DNA from: Paenalcaligenes sp050487225
Lineage (GTDB): Bacteria > Pseudomonadota > Gammaproteobacteria > Burkholderiales > Burkholderiaceae_B
Length of the DNA: 64,000 nucleotides
Reading direction: 5' to 3'
Assembly: GCF_050487225.1 (NCBI RefSeq)
Contig: NZ_JBKQGY010000001.1
Location: 930,001-994,000 of the forward strand
The notes under the pieces are model-generated. The model was not told where the DNA came from. It saw nothing but the letters and a program-made list of their open reading frames with translations, and ran no database searches. Shown here one piece after another: positions 51,003 through 59,467 of this stretch. Every line of letters starts with the position of its first letter. Positions within the stretch are counted from its first letter, which is position 1. The position numbers were made by a program, and so were the translations under genes.

Positions 51003-51920
51003 TTAGATTTTGATGGGTGTGTCGTTACCGCATAAAGCTCGTATGGTTCGTCGCAACCACTGGTGCGCTGGGTCGCTCTGTAACCGTGGGTGCCATGCCT
51101 GTGTGAACACCACCGTTTCCAATGCCACCGGAATATCAAACAACTTAATACGTAACCCTGCACGTACAGCACTGCGCGCCAAGGACTCAGGTAACAGCAA
51201 GAGCAGATCCGAATCCTGCAGCGCAAAAAATGCAGTATAGGGCGTAGGCACTACCAGCGACACATGCCGGCTTAAGCCCAACTCTTCCAGTGCCGTATCG
51301 ATAGGACCAAAAAATTTACCGCGTCGTGACACGCCAATATGCCCCCAACGTATAAAACGCTCAGGCGTGATGTCGTCCTCAAAAATAGGATGATCCTCAC
51401 GCGCAATACCAACGAAGGTACTGGTAAACAACGGCTGAACGCGTATTTCGGGCCCTAATTTACGTGAGGCACTAATGAACAAATCGATACGCCCACTGCG
51501 TAATGCTTCGTCATCTACATCGTCTTCTTCTGGCGAGAAACGCAACATGGCACGAGGCATATCTACCGCCATTGCTTCTAACAAACGCCCCGAATGAAGC
51601 CCCACAAACATATCATTGGCACGCACGTTAAAGCGCCTATCCAGCGTTTTCAAATCGACGTCGGTAGCAGAGGAAAGCAACTGGCTAGCTTGCTTCACTG
51701 CTGCACTCACCTGTTCACGCAACTCCAATGCGCGTGGTGTAGGAACTAGCTTGCGTCCTGCCTGCACAAACACGGGATCACCCAACGTGTCACGAATACG
51801 GCCTAGCGTACGGCTCATAGCCGGAGGGCTTAAGTTCATACGTCGTGCTGCGCCTATAACGCTGCCTTCCTCTAGCAACGCATCTAACGCGTGCAATAAA
51901 TTCAAATCAGGGCGTGCCAT
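51003..51920 (-). CDS. LysR family regulator, upstream of the efflux operon
   Basis: The 305-residue regulator has the N-terminal LysR helix-turn-helix (LNLLHALDALLEEGSVIGAARRMNLSPPAMSRTLGRIRDTLGDPVFVQAGRKLVPTPRA), the form seen in NodD/LinR/PcpR-type members with the conserved A-M-S-R recognition helix. The start is the ATG at 51920 (AGGT 7 nt upstream) rather than an in-frame TTG at 51944. It is on the same strand as the FUSC-DUF1656-HlyD-OMF genes and lies immediately upstream, 120 bp from FUSC. That tandem layout is less common than the divergent one for LysR regulators of efflux pumps. The inducer is unknown. Confidence 0.88.
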   Translation of the reverse strand: MARPDLNLLHALDALLEEGSVIGAARRMNLSPPAMSRTLGRIRDTLGDPVFVQAGRKLVPTPRALELREQVSAAVKQASQLLSSATDVDLKTLDRRFNVRANDMFVGLHSGRLLEAMAVDMPRAMLRFSPEEDDVDDEALRSGRIDLFISASRKLGPEIRVQPLFTSTFVGIAREDHPIFEDDITPERFIRWGHIGVSRRGKFFGPIDTALEELGLSRHVSLVVPTPYTAFFALQDSDLLLLLPESLARSAVRAGLRIKLFDIPVALETVVFTQAWHPRLQSDPAHQWLRRTIRALCGNDTPIKI

Positions 51921-52037
51921 GCTATTACCTACTAAGTAGTGCAAAAAACTGAACCATTATTATTTATAGATAACACAAAGAGCATCAATGAAGAGGGATG
52001 GCGTAGATGTAAATAAGGTTTTTTACCCACCACACAC

Positions 52038-52067
52038 AAACGCCCTCGGTATCAACCGAAGGCGTTT
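52038..52067 (-). terminator. Terminator after the NCS1 permease gene
   Basis: AAACGCC-c-TCGGT and ACCGA-a-GGCGTTT make a 12-bp stem with one mismatch and a 4-nt loop. It lies 18 nt beyond the permease stop on the minus strand and separates the permease from the LysR gene. Confidence 0.75.
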
Positions 52068-52084
52068 GCTCGCTCGCTGCTAAC

Positions 52085-53446
52085 TTATTCTTTGAATCGC
52101 TGGCAAGGCCCCCAGTGCTGCATCAGCACGTAGTACACCACTCCCGCCGGTATCAAACTTGCATACCAAGATATCGTAGAGAAGTACAAGGCAATCACCG
52201 CGCCCACTGCCGAAGCAATAAAGCCTGCGTAATTCACCCCTTTATAGGCCCCGTTTTCATCGTAGTATTTTTCCAGATTCAAACGACGTTTACGGATGAT
52301 GTAATAGTCCACCACCATCACAGCAAATATAGGGCCCAAGAAGGCCGAATACGTTTGTACAAAAACCTGCAAACCAGCCGCAGACTCATCTTTCACCAGC
52401 TCCCACGGGAACGTTAAAAAGGCGGCTAAACCCACAATAATGGTGGCGGCTTTAAAGGGAATCTTAAAGACATCCATCAATACATACGTAGGCGGCACCA
52501 CGTTATTCAAGACGTTAGTGGTCACTTGAGCAAAGGTGATGAAGAGCAGCGTCGCAATCAACAAAGGTTTGTTATCGACGGCGCTAGAAAATACGGCGAT
52601 AGGATCTGCATGGCCTGTTGCACCTGACACCATCAAACCGATAAGCCCCATGAATAATGTGCAAGGCAAGATAGACATGGCATACAGCGTAGTCAGTGGC
52701 CCACGTTTCATACCTGTTTGCAGCTCGCGGGAATAATCGCTGACGTTCAACATCATGGTGCTGTAAATACCCAGGAACAACATTGTCGCCCCCCAGAATT
52801 CCAGGCCCCATGTACCCTCAATACCCACTAGATTGGCATTAATTTCGTCACCGTATTTATTGATGACGCTAAAGAACATATAGACCAACGACACCAAAAT
52901 AAAGACGCTACCTATGTTTTCCAGCCACTTAATCCCTTGAAAACCTAAGGTAGACAAGGCAATCTGCAAGAATTGAAAGACCACAAACCAAAACACAATG
53001 CTTTCAAAACCAAACAGTGATGCCGACACGGCATTCAATGCCCCTGCTCCAACCCAACTTTGAAAGCCGTACCACACGATAGCGGGTATAGCGCGCACTA
53101 GCCCCGGAAACTTTGTCCCGGAAAAACCGAATGCCCCACGTGCTTGCACCACAAACGGAATGCCGTATTTGTAGCCTGCTGCACCGTTCAACGTTAAGGC
53201 AATCCCAATGACAAAACACCCAATGGCAATCGCCAACGTCGCTTGTAAAAGATTAAGTGTTCCTACAATGCTGGACCCCATAGCAAACGTCCCTATGGAG
53301 ACACATCCCCCAAACCAAGCCAGCAAATACGACCACTTTCCCATGATTCGTACACCCTGCGGGGCTAGCGACTCTTCTCCTGCGGCTTTAGTTTGTGCTT
53401 CTTGCTGCTGGGTCGTCTGCCCCGTTTTTTCTATTGATTGAGTCAT
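52085..53446 (-). CDS. NCS1 family permease (hydantoin, allantoin or purine type)
   Basis: The 453-residue inner-membrane protein has about 12 segments. The N-terminal SIGTFAMGSSIVGTLNLLQATLAIAIGCFVIG and the GIPFVVQARGAFGFSGTKFPGLVRAIPAIVWYGFQSWVGAGALN block are strong NCS1 (PF02133) signatures. Family members include Mhp1 (hydantoin), PucI (allantoin) and CodB (cytosine). The neighbouring racemase supports hydantoin or allantoin. AGGAG lies 6 nt before the ATG. It is the last gene of the regulator-racemase-permease set and ends in a terminator. The substrate-site Trp/Gln residues were not aligned, so specificity is open. Confidence 0.88.
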   Translation of the reverse strand: MTQSIEKTGQTTQQQEAQTKAAGEESLAPQGVRIMGKWSYLLAWFGGCVSIGTFAMGSSIVGTLNLLQATLAIAIGCFVIGIALTLNGAAGYKYGIPFVVQARGAFGFSGTKFPGLVRAIPAIVWYGFQSWVGAGALNAVSASLFGFESIVFWFVVFQFLQIALSTLGFQGIKWLENIGSVFILVSLVYMFFSVINKYGDEINANLVGIEGTWGLEFWGATMLFLGIYSTMMLNVSDYSRELQTGMKRGPLTTLYAMSILPCTLFMGLIGLMVSGATGHADPIAVFSSAVDNKPLLIATLLFITFAQVTTNVLNNVVPPTYVLMDVFKIPFKAATIIVGLAAFLTFPWELVKDESAAGLQVFVQTYSAFLGPIFAVMVVDYYIIRKRRLNLEKYYDENGAYKGVNYAGFIASAVGAVIALYFSTISWYASLIPAGVVYYVLMQHWGPCQRFKE

Positions 53447-53468
53447 GTCTCTCTCCTTTTTGATGGTC

Positions 53469-54212
53469 TTACGCCATGTCTATATCGCTCAAATATGCAT
53501 ACTTGCCTGTAAACTTTTTACGTAATGGAAAATTCAAATCACCAAACTTGCTGGTGTGTACACCTAGACCTACTAATGCCTCAGCCAACTTAACTGCGGC
53601 AGTTACTCCTTCAATGACTGGCATTTGCACGGCTTCACTGATGCGGTGCCGTAAGTCCGCCATACCACCGCAGCCCAACACCACCGCACCAATCCCATCC
53701 TCGGCCTTAGCCCGCAAACACTCTTCTACGATTAAGCGAAATGCGGCATCGCCTTCCTCCTCTAATGCCAGCACAGGGATCTCGGCAGCACGCACTTTTC
53801 TACAGTGCTCTTTAAAGCCGTACTGCTCTAACAAATGCTCGGCAATGATTCCGGTACGGCTTAAGGTAGTCACGATGGAAAAGCGAGTACTCACCATCGC
53901 CGCCACGTGGAAAGCCGCTTCAGCAATACCAATAACAGGAGCGCGTGTCATTTCACGTGCCGCCAATAAACCGGGATCACCAAAACACGCAATGATGTAA
54001 GCATCCACCCCCTCTTGTTCACCTTTGCGTATTTCTTCCAGCACCCCTACCGCCGCAATCGCCTCGTCGTAATGAGACTCTATGGACACTGGCCCATCGG
54101 CGGGATTTGTGGCTGAAATAATCGTGCCTGCACTGGCTACCTCCTTTCCTGCCTCCCCAATTTTGGAAGTCATGGGAGCTGTAGTGTTAGGGTTAATCAA
54201 ACGAATATGCAT
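53469..54212 (-). CDS. Hydantoin/allantoin racemase-family protein
   Basis: The 247-residue cytosolic enzyme belongs to the Asp/Glu/hydantoin racemase family (PF01177). Two catalytic cysteines lie in ACFGDPGL (C76) and VLGCGGM (C181), acting as acid-base pair on opposite faces of the substrate. LINPNTTAPMT at the N-terminus and the IAEAAF motif fit the hydantoin racemase HyuE and the allantoin racemase HpxA. No hydantoinase, carbamoylase or allantoinase gene is present here, so the substrate is undetermined. AAGGA is 7 nt before the ATG. The gene sits between a GntR regulator and an NCS1 permease on the same strand. Confidence 0.88.
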   Translation of the reverse strand: MHIRLINPNTTAPMTSKIGEAGKEVASAGTIISATNPADGPVSIESHYDEAIAAVGVLEEIRKGEQEGVDAYIIACFGDPGLLAAREMTRAPVIGIAEAAFHVAAMVSTRFSIVTTLSRTGIIAEHLLEQYGFKEHCRKVRAAEIPVLALEEEGDAAFRLIVEECLRAKAEDGIGAVVLGCGGMADLRHRISEAVQMPVIEGVTAAVKLAEALVGLGVHTSKFGDLNFPLRKKFTGKYAYLSDIDMA

Positions 54213-54234
54213 GCTTACGTCCTTACAATAAGTG

Positions 54235-54978
54235 CTAAGAATCTCGCTGACCGACTCGGCTGAGAATAGCTTTCAAATCCAGACTGCCTGTATCGCTACG
54301 TTCCAAAATCACACTGCGCTCAATATCGCGTAAATGTGAATCCATCCATTGCTGAGCGGCTTCCATATCCTTCTCACGCAATAACTTCAAAATCTCTTTG
54401 TGCTGACTAGGCGGGCAACTGCATGACTGTGAGCCGCCAAAGGTAGCAATCACTAGCGATGTTCTGGCTACCAAGTCTTCCAAAATATCGGCCACCACAT
54501 CATTGCCAGACAAACGCGCTAACCGTATGTGGAATTGGCCCGATAGAAAAATAGATTGACGCCTATCTTGGATCTGCACGGCTTCGTCTTCTTGATGAGC
54601 AATGTCCTCGATCTCTTGCCAGCTTTCTTCTGTGGCATTTTTCAGTACACACGGCAGCGCCCCCACTTCAATCATGCGTCGCGCCGCAAACAGATCTCTG
54701 GCTTCTTTGATGCTGGGTTGAGCCACTGAGGCACCGTGATGCATACGTATATCCACCAATTTGTCATGCGCTAACGACTGAAACACCTTGCGTATGCTGG
54801 TTCTACTCACCCCATAACTTTCGGCCAATACATCTTCTGGCAGCCTAGTACCTGGCTCTAGATGGTGTTCAACAATGGCCTGATACAGGTGCTCGTAGAT
54901 AGCTTCATCTTTGCTTTCACGTCGTTTCAAACTTGAGGGTTTGATCACTGACGACACCTTACGTTTGGCGTCACTCAT
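54235..54978 (-). CDS. GntR family regulator, FCD subfamily
   Basis: The 247-residue protein has a GntR winged helix (DEAIYEHLYQAIVEHHLEPGTRLPEDVLAESYGVSRTSIRKVFQSLAHDKLVDIRMHHGASV, about 24-86) and an FCD effector domain with metal-type His residues (SGQFHIRLARLSGN, QHKEILKLL, MDSHLRDIE). It presumably represses the racemase and permease genes downstream and is induced by their substrate. AAGGA lies 6 nt before the ATG. Two TTGTATAC-type operators, centred 12 bp apart, lie about 100 nt upstream of the start, which fits autoregulation and operon control. Confidence 0.88.
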   Translation of the reverse strand: MSDAKRKVSSVIKPSSLKRRESKDEAIYEHLYQAIVEHHLEPGTRLPEDVLAESYGVSRTSIRKVFQSLAHDKLVDIRMHHGASVAQPSIKEARDLFAARRMIEVGALPCVLKNATEESWQEIEDIAHQEDEAVQIQDRRQSIFLSGQFHIRLARLSGNDVVADILEDLVARTSLVIATFGGSQSCSCPPSQHKEILKLLREKDMEAAQQWMDSHLRDIERSVILERSDTGSLDLKAILSRVGQRDS

Positions 54979-55073
54979 AGCCGTCCTTCATATGCTTTCA
55001 GTTATGCAGGTCATTCACACAACCACCTGTACAAACTGATATTTTCATGATTTCCATAACTGCTAGTTTATAG

Positions 55074-55095
55074 TTGTATACGATGTTGTATACAA
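55074..55095. promoter_or_regulatory. Tandem GntR/FCD-type operators
   Basis: TTGTATACAA (55086-55095) is a perfect 10-bp palindrome, and TTGTATACGA (55074-55083) is a copy with one change, centred 12 bp away. TTGTATACAA-like sites are typical of FCD-type GntR regulators. They lie 96-117 nt before the GntR gene start. Confidence 0.7.
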
Positions 55096-55301
55096 AAATA
55101 TCTTGAGTATTTACCCTAGAAAAAAATAAAATCGTTATATTTCAATGAATTAACAAAAACCCAATAACTCACAAACGTAGAAATAGACGCAAAACCACGA
55201 AAATAACCACCATTTCATGTACAACATCAAAAACAATATCAATGCCCTAACGCACAACACCTGATTGAACGAGCTGCTATAGATGCCATTCCTATAGCCG
55301 C

Positions 55302-55325
55302 AAAAAAGCCCGCATTATGCGGGCT
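55302..55325 (-). terminator. Isolated minus-strand terminator
   Basis: AGCCCGC and GCGGGCT form a 7-bp stem with a 5-nt loop. On the minus strand it is followed by six T. No minus-strand gene ends here, so it may stop antisense transcription or be a leftover of a lost gene. Confidence 0.65.
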
Positions 55326-55433
55326 CCCTTATCCATAATCGCTGCAATCTACCACCATCACAACTAACTACGATTGCGTTTAACGCACTGCTGGATTGCA
55401 TCCAAGAGCATTTACGCTCTACCCACCCAACTC

Positions 55434-55452
55434 GAAAATGATAGTCATTCCC
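55434..55452. promoter_or_regulatory. Fur box upstream of the SnoaL-like/TonB receptor operon
   Basis: GAAAATGATAGTCATTCCC matches the 19-bp Fur consensus at 15 positions, with a near-perfect AATGATAGTCATT core. It lies 75-93 nt upstream of the first gene start, a position compatible with blocking the promoter when iron is sufficient. Confidence 0.78.
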
Positions 55453-55526
55453 ATTTAAAACACATTTGCGCCAGACATATTGAGAAAACCATGCCGTCTG
55501 TGTGTCGCAATCAAAAGGATTGACTC

Positions 55527-56060
55527 ATGTTTTTGAACTCTGCTCCTGCGCAACGCTCGGAGCGATATGCTCACACTATACGTAGCCTCTTTTACCTGTT
55601 GGTAGGCTTATGTTTTTGCAGTCTAGTCCGAGCCAATGAGCCGCCACCCACAGCCTCACAGGCACCGTGGCCCGTTGTACAAGCCTATATAGATGGCTGG
55701 AATGCACACGATATCACTCAAGCCCTTGATGCCACCGCACCAAACCTCCATTACTTCAACACCAGCATAGGTGTGGCCGAACAAGGCCACGAAACCCTAC
55801 GCAAAGTACTCACTGGATTGGTAGGCCTACTACCGGATTTACAGTGGAAAGTCATTGACGTCCCAACCATTGAAAGTAACACCGTAGCCTTTGAGTGGGA
55901 GGTCTCTGGCACAGCGTCCTTATCAGCCCCACATAACGCCACAGTCATTCGACCTATTTCTCTACGTGGCGCCAGTGTTATCAAAGTAGCGCAAGACCGT
56001 ATCGTCTATATAGCTGACTACTACAACGCCCAAGACATGCAGCAACAACTCGCTCATTAA
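55527..56060 (+). CDS. Exported SnoaL-like (NTF2-fold) protein
   Basis: The 177-residue precursor starts with a signal peptide (SLFYLLVGLCFCSLVRA, cleaved before NEPPP) and continues with a SnoaL-like domain (VVQAYIDGWNAHDITQALDATAPNLHYFNTSIGVAEQGHETLRKVLTGLVGLLPDLQWKVIDVPTIESNTVAFEWEVSG), typical of ligand-binding or isomerase NTF2 folds. It therefore acts in the periplasm. AAGGA precedes the ATG. It is 25 bp upstream of the TonB siderophore receptor gene behind a Fur box, suggesting an auxiliary role in chelate handling, such as binding or modifying the siderophore after passage through the receptor. That role is inferred from context only. Confidence 0.78.
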   Translation: MFLNSAPAQRSERYAHTIRSLFYLLVGLCFCSLVRANEPPPTASQAPWPVVQAYIDGWNAHDITQALDATAPNLHYFNTSIGVAEQGHETLRKVLTGLVGLLPDLQWKVIDVPTIESNTVAFEWEVSGTASLSAPHNATVIRPISLRGASVIKVAQDRIVYIADYYNAQDMQQQLAH

Positions 56061-56085
56061 ACCTTTCTCTACAAGGCCGTTCAGG

Positions 56086-58293
56086 ATGTATGTATCCAGC
56101 CATCACTCGCGCGTAAAGCCCACCCTCGCGCTTTCTTTACGCCACAAAACCCCAGCTCTTGCCACCTTGGCCATGTTGTTTTCCGCGTCGGTATTAGCAC
56201 AACAGCAACCCCACACCACAGACGCAGAGCAAAACACCCCCACACTATTACCTGCTGTCACCATCAATGCCAATACGCCCGACACGGTCACAGAAGGGTC
56301 TGAGTCTTACACCATCACACGTACTCAGGCTGCCACACGCTTACCACTAGCACTACAAGAAACACCGCAATCGGTCAGTGTCATGACACGGCAACTCATG
56401 GATGACCAAGCCTTGAACTCCGTACAAGACGTACTAGAAGCCAGTACGGGCATCTCATCGGCCACGCTAGATAGTGAGCGGGTAAGTTTCTATGCTCGCG
56501 GCTTTGCTATAGACAGTTTTCAATACGATGGAATCCCTACCTCCTTTCAAGACGGGACCAGTTTTCTGGACTCCGCGTTCTACGACCGTATAGAGGTAGT
56601 TAGAGGGGCTACAGGGCTGCTAACAGGTGCTGGTAACCCTAGCGCCTCTGTCAATTTGGTACGTAAGCGTCCTGGTAAAGAATTGTCTGTATTAGGAACG
56701 GTGAATGCAGGTTCGTGGGATAACTACAGGGCGATGGCTGATGTCTCTACTCCCTTAACGGAAAACGGTACGATTCGTGCCAGAGTAGTAGGCGTGTATC
56801 AAGATCGAAAATCCTATATGGATTTCTACCAGCAAAAGAAAAAAGCTTTTTATGGTGTACTGGAGGCAGATCTCGGCCCTAATACCACCTTAAGCCTAGG
56901 AATAGACTATCAAAGCATTACCCCCACAGGCACGACATGGGGCGGTGTGCCTCTATGGTTTAGTGATGGTTCACGTACTGATTGGTCTCGCTCAGAATCA
57001 CTTGCTGCGCGTTGGAGCTATTGGGACAACACCCTGAAAAGCCTATTCGCTGATCTAGAGCATCATTTTGAGAATGGTTGGACACTACGCGCCGCCCTCA
57101 AACAGCAACGCACCGACTCCGATGCTAGGCTTTTCTCTGGTCTAGGTTATCCAGACAAAACCACCGGCCAAGGCTTGCTGCCTGTGAGCTTAGCCAATTA
57201 TGGCGACACCCGCCAAAACAGTTTTGATGCTATGGCATCAGGCCCGTTTTCACTCTTTGGACGCCAACACGAACTGGTTGTCGGAGTAATGGGCTCACGT
57301 CGCACAGCAAACGACTACAGCACAGGTTTTATCTTTCCCTCTACACCCATTGGCAACATATACGACTGGGATGGCCGCTACCCAGAACCTGACTTTGATA
57401 GTGCTGGCTATAACCTGACTCACACCACCACAACCCAAGGCGGACTATACGGCCTTGCCAGGCTATCACTAAGCGACTCACTAAAACTCATCATGGGTGG
57501 GCGGTTCAGCTATTACAAAATCAACCAGCGCGCTCCTAATACCGCATTTTCTTATAAGAAAGACAGCAAATTCACACCCTACATTGGCATAGTCTACGAC
57601 CTCACTGACAGCTATGCCCTCTATGCTAGCCACACACAAATTTTTAACCCGCAGAACTATAAAGATCGCAATAACCATGTATTGCCTCCTACCACAGGGA
57701 AAAACACAGAAATAGGGATCAAGGCCGAATATTTAGATGGGCAACTCAATGCCTCTATCGCCTTATTTGAAACACGCTTACAGAACGTCGCCCAAATTGA
57801 TACTGGTCACATGTTGCCGGATGGTACGCAAGCCTACTATGCAGCGAATGGCACTAAGTCGCGCGGTATAGATGTAGAGCTGCAAGGCGAAGTCACTGAA
57901 GGTTGGCATCTGTATGCAGGGCTTTCCCACTTTACAGCCAGTGATGCCAATGGTGAACGCTTAAGCAGCCAATTGCCTCGTACCACCGCTCGTCTGTTCA
58001 CCAGCTATCGCTTACCTGGGGAATGGAGCAGCCTCACTCTCGGTGGTGGTGTGACATGGCAAAGTCGTTTCTATCAATCAGCCACCGGCCCACAAGGTAG
58101 CACTGTCGTAGAGCAGTCATCCTATCCTCTGGCTTCTCTGATGGCTAAGCTTCAGATTAACAAACAGCTTTCTATGGCATTACACATAGACAATCTATTT
58201 GATAAAAAATATGCCGCCATGACTGGCTTCTATAACCAAATACTCTATGGCGAACCACGACGCTTTATGTTTAGTTTGAATTATCAAATGTAG
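56086..58293 (+). CDS. TonB-dependent siderophore receptor (FpvA/FhuE-like)
   Basis: The 735-residue precursor has a signal peptide (LATLAMLFSASVLA-QQQ), a TonB-box region (LLPAVTINA), a plug (TPQSVSVMTRQLMDDQALNSVQDVLEASTGISSATLDSERVSFYARGF ... YDRIEVVRGATGLLTGAGNPSASVNLVRKRP) and a 22-strand barrel ending in YGEPRRFMFSLNYQM. This is the TonB-siderophor family (TIGR01783) of ferric hydroxamate or mixed siderophore receptors. The ATG has AAGG 9 nt upstream. It is the second gene of a Fur-controlled operon with the exported SnoaL-like protein and ends at a strong terminator. No siderophore biosynthesis gene is present, so a xenosiderophore is plausible. Confidence 0.93.
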   Translation: MYVSSHHSRVKPTLALSLRHKTPALATLAMLFSASVLAQQQPHTTDAEQNTPTLLPAVTINANTPDTVTEGSESYTITRTQAATRLPLALQETPQSVSVMTRQLMDDQALNSVQDVLEASTGISSATLDSERVSFYARGFAIDSFQYDGIPTSFQDGTSFLDSAFYDRIEVVRGATGLLTGAGNPSASVNLVRKRPGKELSVLGTVNAGSWDNYRAMADVSTPLTENGTIRARVVGVYQDRKSYMDFYQQKKKAFYGVLEADLGPNTTLSLGIDYQSITPTGTTWGGVPLWFSDGSRTDWSRSESLAARWSYWDNTLKSLFADLEHHFENGWTLRAALKQQRTDSDARLFSGLGYPDKTTGQGLLPVSLANYGDTRQNSFDAMASGPFSLFGRQHELVVGVMGSRRTANDYSTGFIFPSTPIGNIYDWDGRYPEPDFDSAGYNLTHTTTTQGGLYGLARLSLSDSLKLIMGGRFSYYKINQRAPNTAFSYKKDSKFTPYIGIVYDLTDSYALYASHTQIFNPQNYKDRNNHVLPPTTGKNTEIGIKAEYLDGQLNASIALFETRLQNVAQIDTGHMLPDGTQAYYAANGTKSRGIDVELQGEVTEGWHLYAGLSHFTASDANGERLSSQLPRTTARLFTSYRLPGEWSSLTLGGGVTWQSRFYQSATGPQGSTVVEQSSYPLASLMAKLQINKQLSMALHIDNLFDKKYAAMTGFYNQILYGEPRRFMFSLNYQM

Positions 58294-58318
58294 ACAAAGA
58301 CTAGATCACTTCCTTTTT

Positions 58319-58347
58319 GCTCCTGTGTTTAGCAGGAGCTTTTTTTT
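58319..58347 (+). terminator. Terminator after the siderophore receptor gene
   Basis: GCTCCTG and CAGGAGC form a 7-bp stem with a 7-nt loop followed by eight T. It overlaps the very end of the convergent LysR gene. Confidence 0.92.
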
Positions 58348-59308
58348 ACCGCCTCACAGCGCTATCCATGTCTGAATCGCTGACGTAGGATGCTGTCACC
58401 AACTGCCCCTGATCCGCTAACAGTGGCAAACGCTCATGTAGCACCTCCACAAACGCTTGGGCTGCAGCACTTAAGGGCTGGCGACGTAATTGCAGCACAC
58501 CCAATAAGCGTCGCAAACTGCTACCCGCTACCGGCCTATATTCCAGCCCTTCGCAAGACGCTGCCTGCAATGTAGATAACGGCAAGACGGCTACTCCTAG
58601 CCCTGCCCGCACCATACTGATGGCCGTAGACAAATACGCCACTTCACAGGCGATCTCTATATCCACGGCCTCGGCCTCTAAGGCTCGGTGCACCGATTGC
58701 CGTACGCTAGATCCTCTGGAAGTCAGCACGTGCGGGTACTGCGTCAGTTGTTTCCAGCTTGGACAAGCCTCCTGCTGCAATGGATGCTCTGGCGGGAAAA
58801 ACACCACCATCTGGTCTTCCATTAACGGCGTAAATTGCAGCGTTCTATCCCGGTTTCCCCACGGGCCTAAGCCTATGTCCACGTGCTCTTCTCGCACCAA
58901 CGTAATGATGCTGTCAGCAGACACGTCATCAATTTGTATATCGATGCCCGGATAACGCTGTCTGTACGTACGCATCACCTCAGGCAACCACGCTGCCGCA
59001 ATTGACGGTAACGACGCAATGGCTAACCTACCGCTTTTGAGATCAGCAATATCTTGCCCCTGCTGCACCGCCCCATCAAACTCATCCAGAATGCGCTGCA
59101 TGGCGGGTAATAACCGACGCCCTGACTCGGTTAACGAGACTTGTCGCCTGTCCCTATCAAACAACCGAGTACCTAACTCGTCTTCCAACTGCTTGATTTG
59201 CACCGTTAACGCAGGCTGAGACACATGCAACTGATTCGCCGCTTGCGTAAAACTTGCATGCTTTGCCACGGCTAAAAACGCCCGTATATGCCTAAAACCT
59301 TGTTTCAT
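58346..59308 (-). CDS. LysR family regulator of the CitMHS/AtuA operon
   Basis: The 320-residue regulator has a LysR helix-turn-helix (IRAFLAVAKHASFTQAANQLHVSQPALTVQIKQLEDELGTRLFDRDRRQVSLTESGRRLL) and an effector domain from about residue 90. It is of normal length. The gene is divergent from the CitMHS transporter across 159 bp and is most likely its activator. The ATG at 59308 has no strong ribosome binding site. Its 3-prime end touches the terminator of the siderophore receptor gene. Confidence 0.9.
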   Translation of the reverse strand: MKQGFRHIRAFLAVAKHASFTQAANQLHVSQPALTVQIKQLEDELGTRLFDRDRRQVSLTESGRRLLPAMQRILDEFDGAVQQGQDIADLKSGRLAIASLPSIAAAWLPEVMRTYRQRYPGIDIQIDDVSADSIITLVREEHVDIGLGPWGNRDRTLQFTPLMEDQMVVFFPPEHPLQQEACPSWKQLTQYPHVLTSRGSSVRQSVHRALEAEAVDIEIACEVAYLSTAISMVRAGLGVAVLPLSTLQAASCEGLEYRPVAGSSLRRLLGVLQLRRQPLSAAAQAFVEVLHERLPLLADQGQLVTASYVSDSDMDSAVRR

Positions 59309-59467
59309 TTGAAAAACAAATCACAGAGATAATAAAAATTCAATTTTCTAATAATAGCGCCAATCGTATGCTTGGGATACGTCCGCTTAACGCCTTGCGA
59401 GCCAGAAAGCGGTCTTAATCAAGAAGCCTGCTGGTAGTCAGGCCATTATTTTCAGGAGAGACATCCT

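Larger units (their letters stand above)
54979..55526. other. AT-rich intergenic region with GntR operators, stray terminator and Fur box
   Basis: The 548-bp gap contains GntR-type operators (55074-55095), an AT-rich stretch, a hairpin oriented as a minus-strand terminator (55302-55325) and a strong Fur box (55434-55452). No coding frame of family-like quality is seen. The mid-section may be the site of a lost gene or just spacer. Confidence 0.5.
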
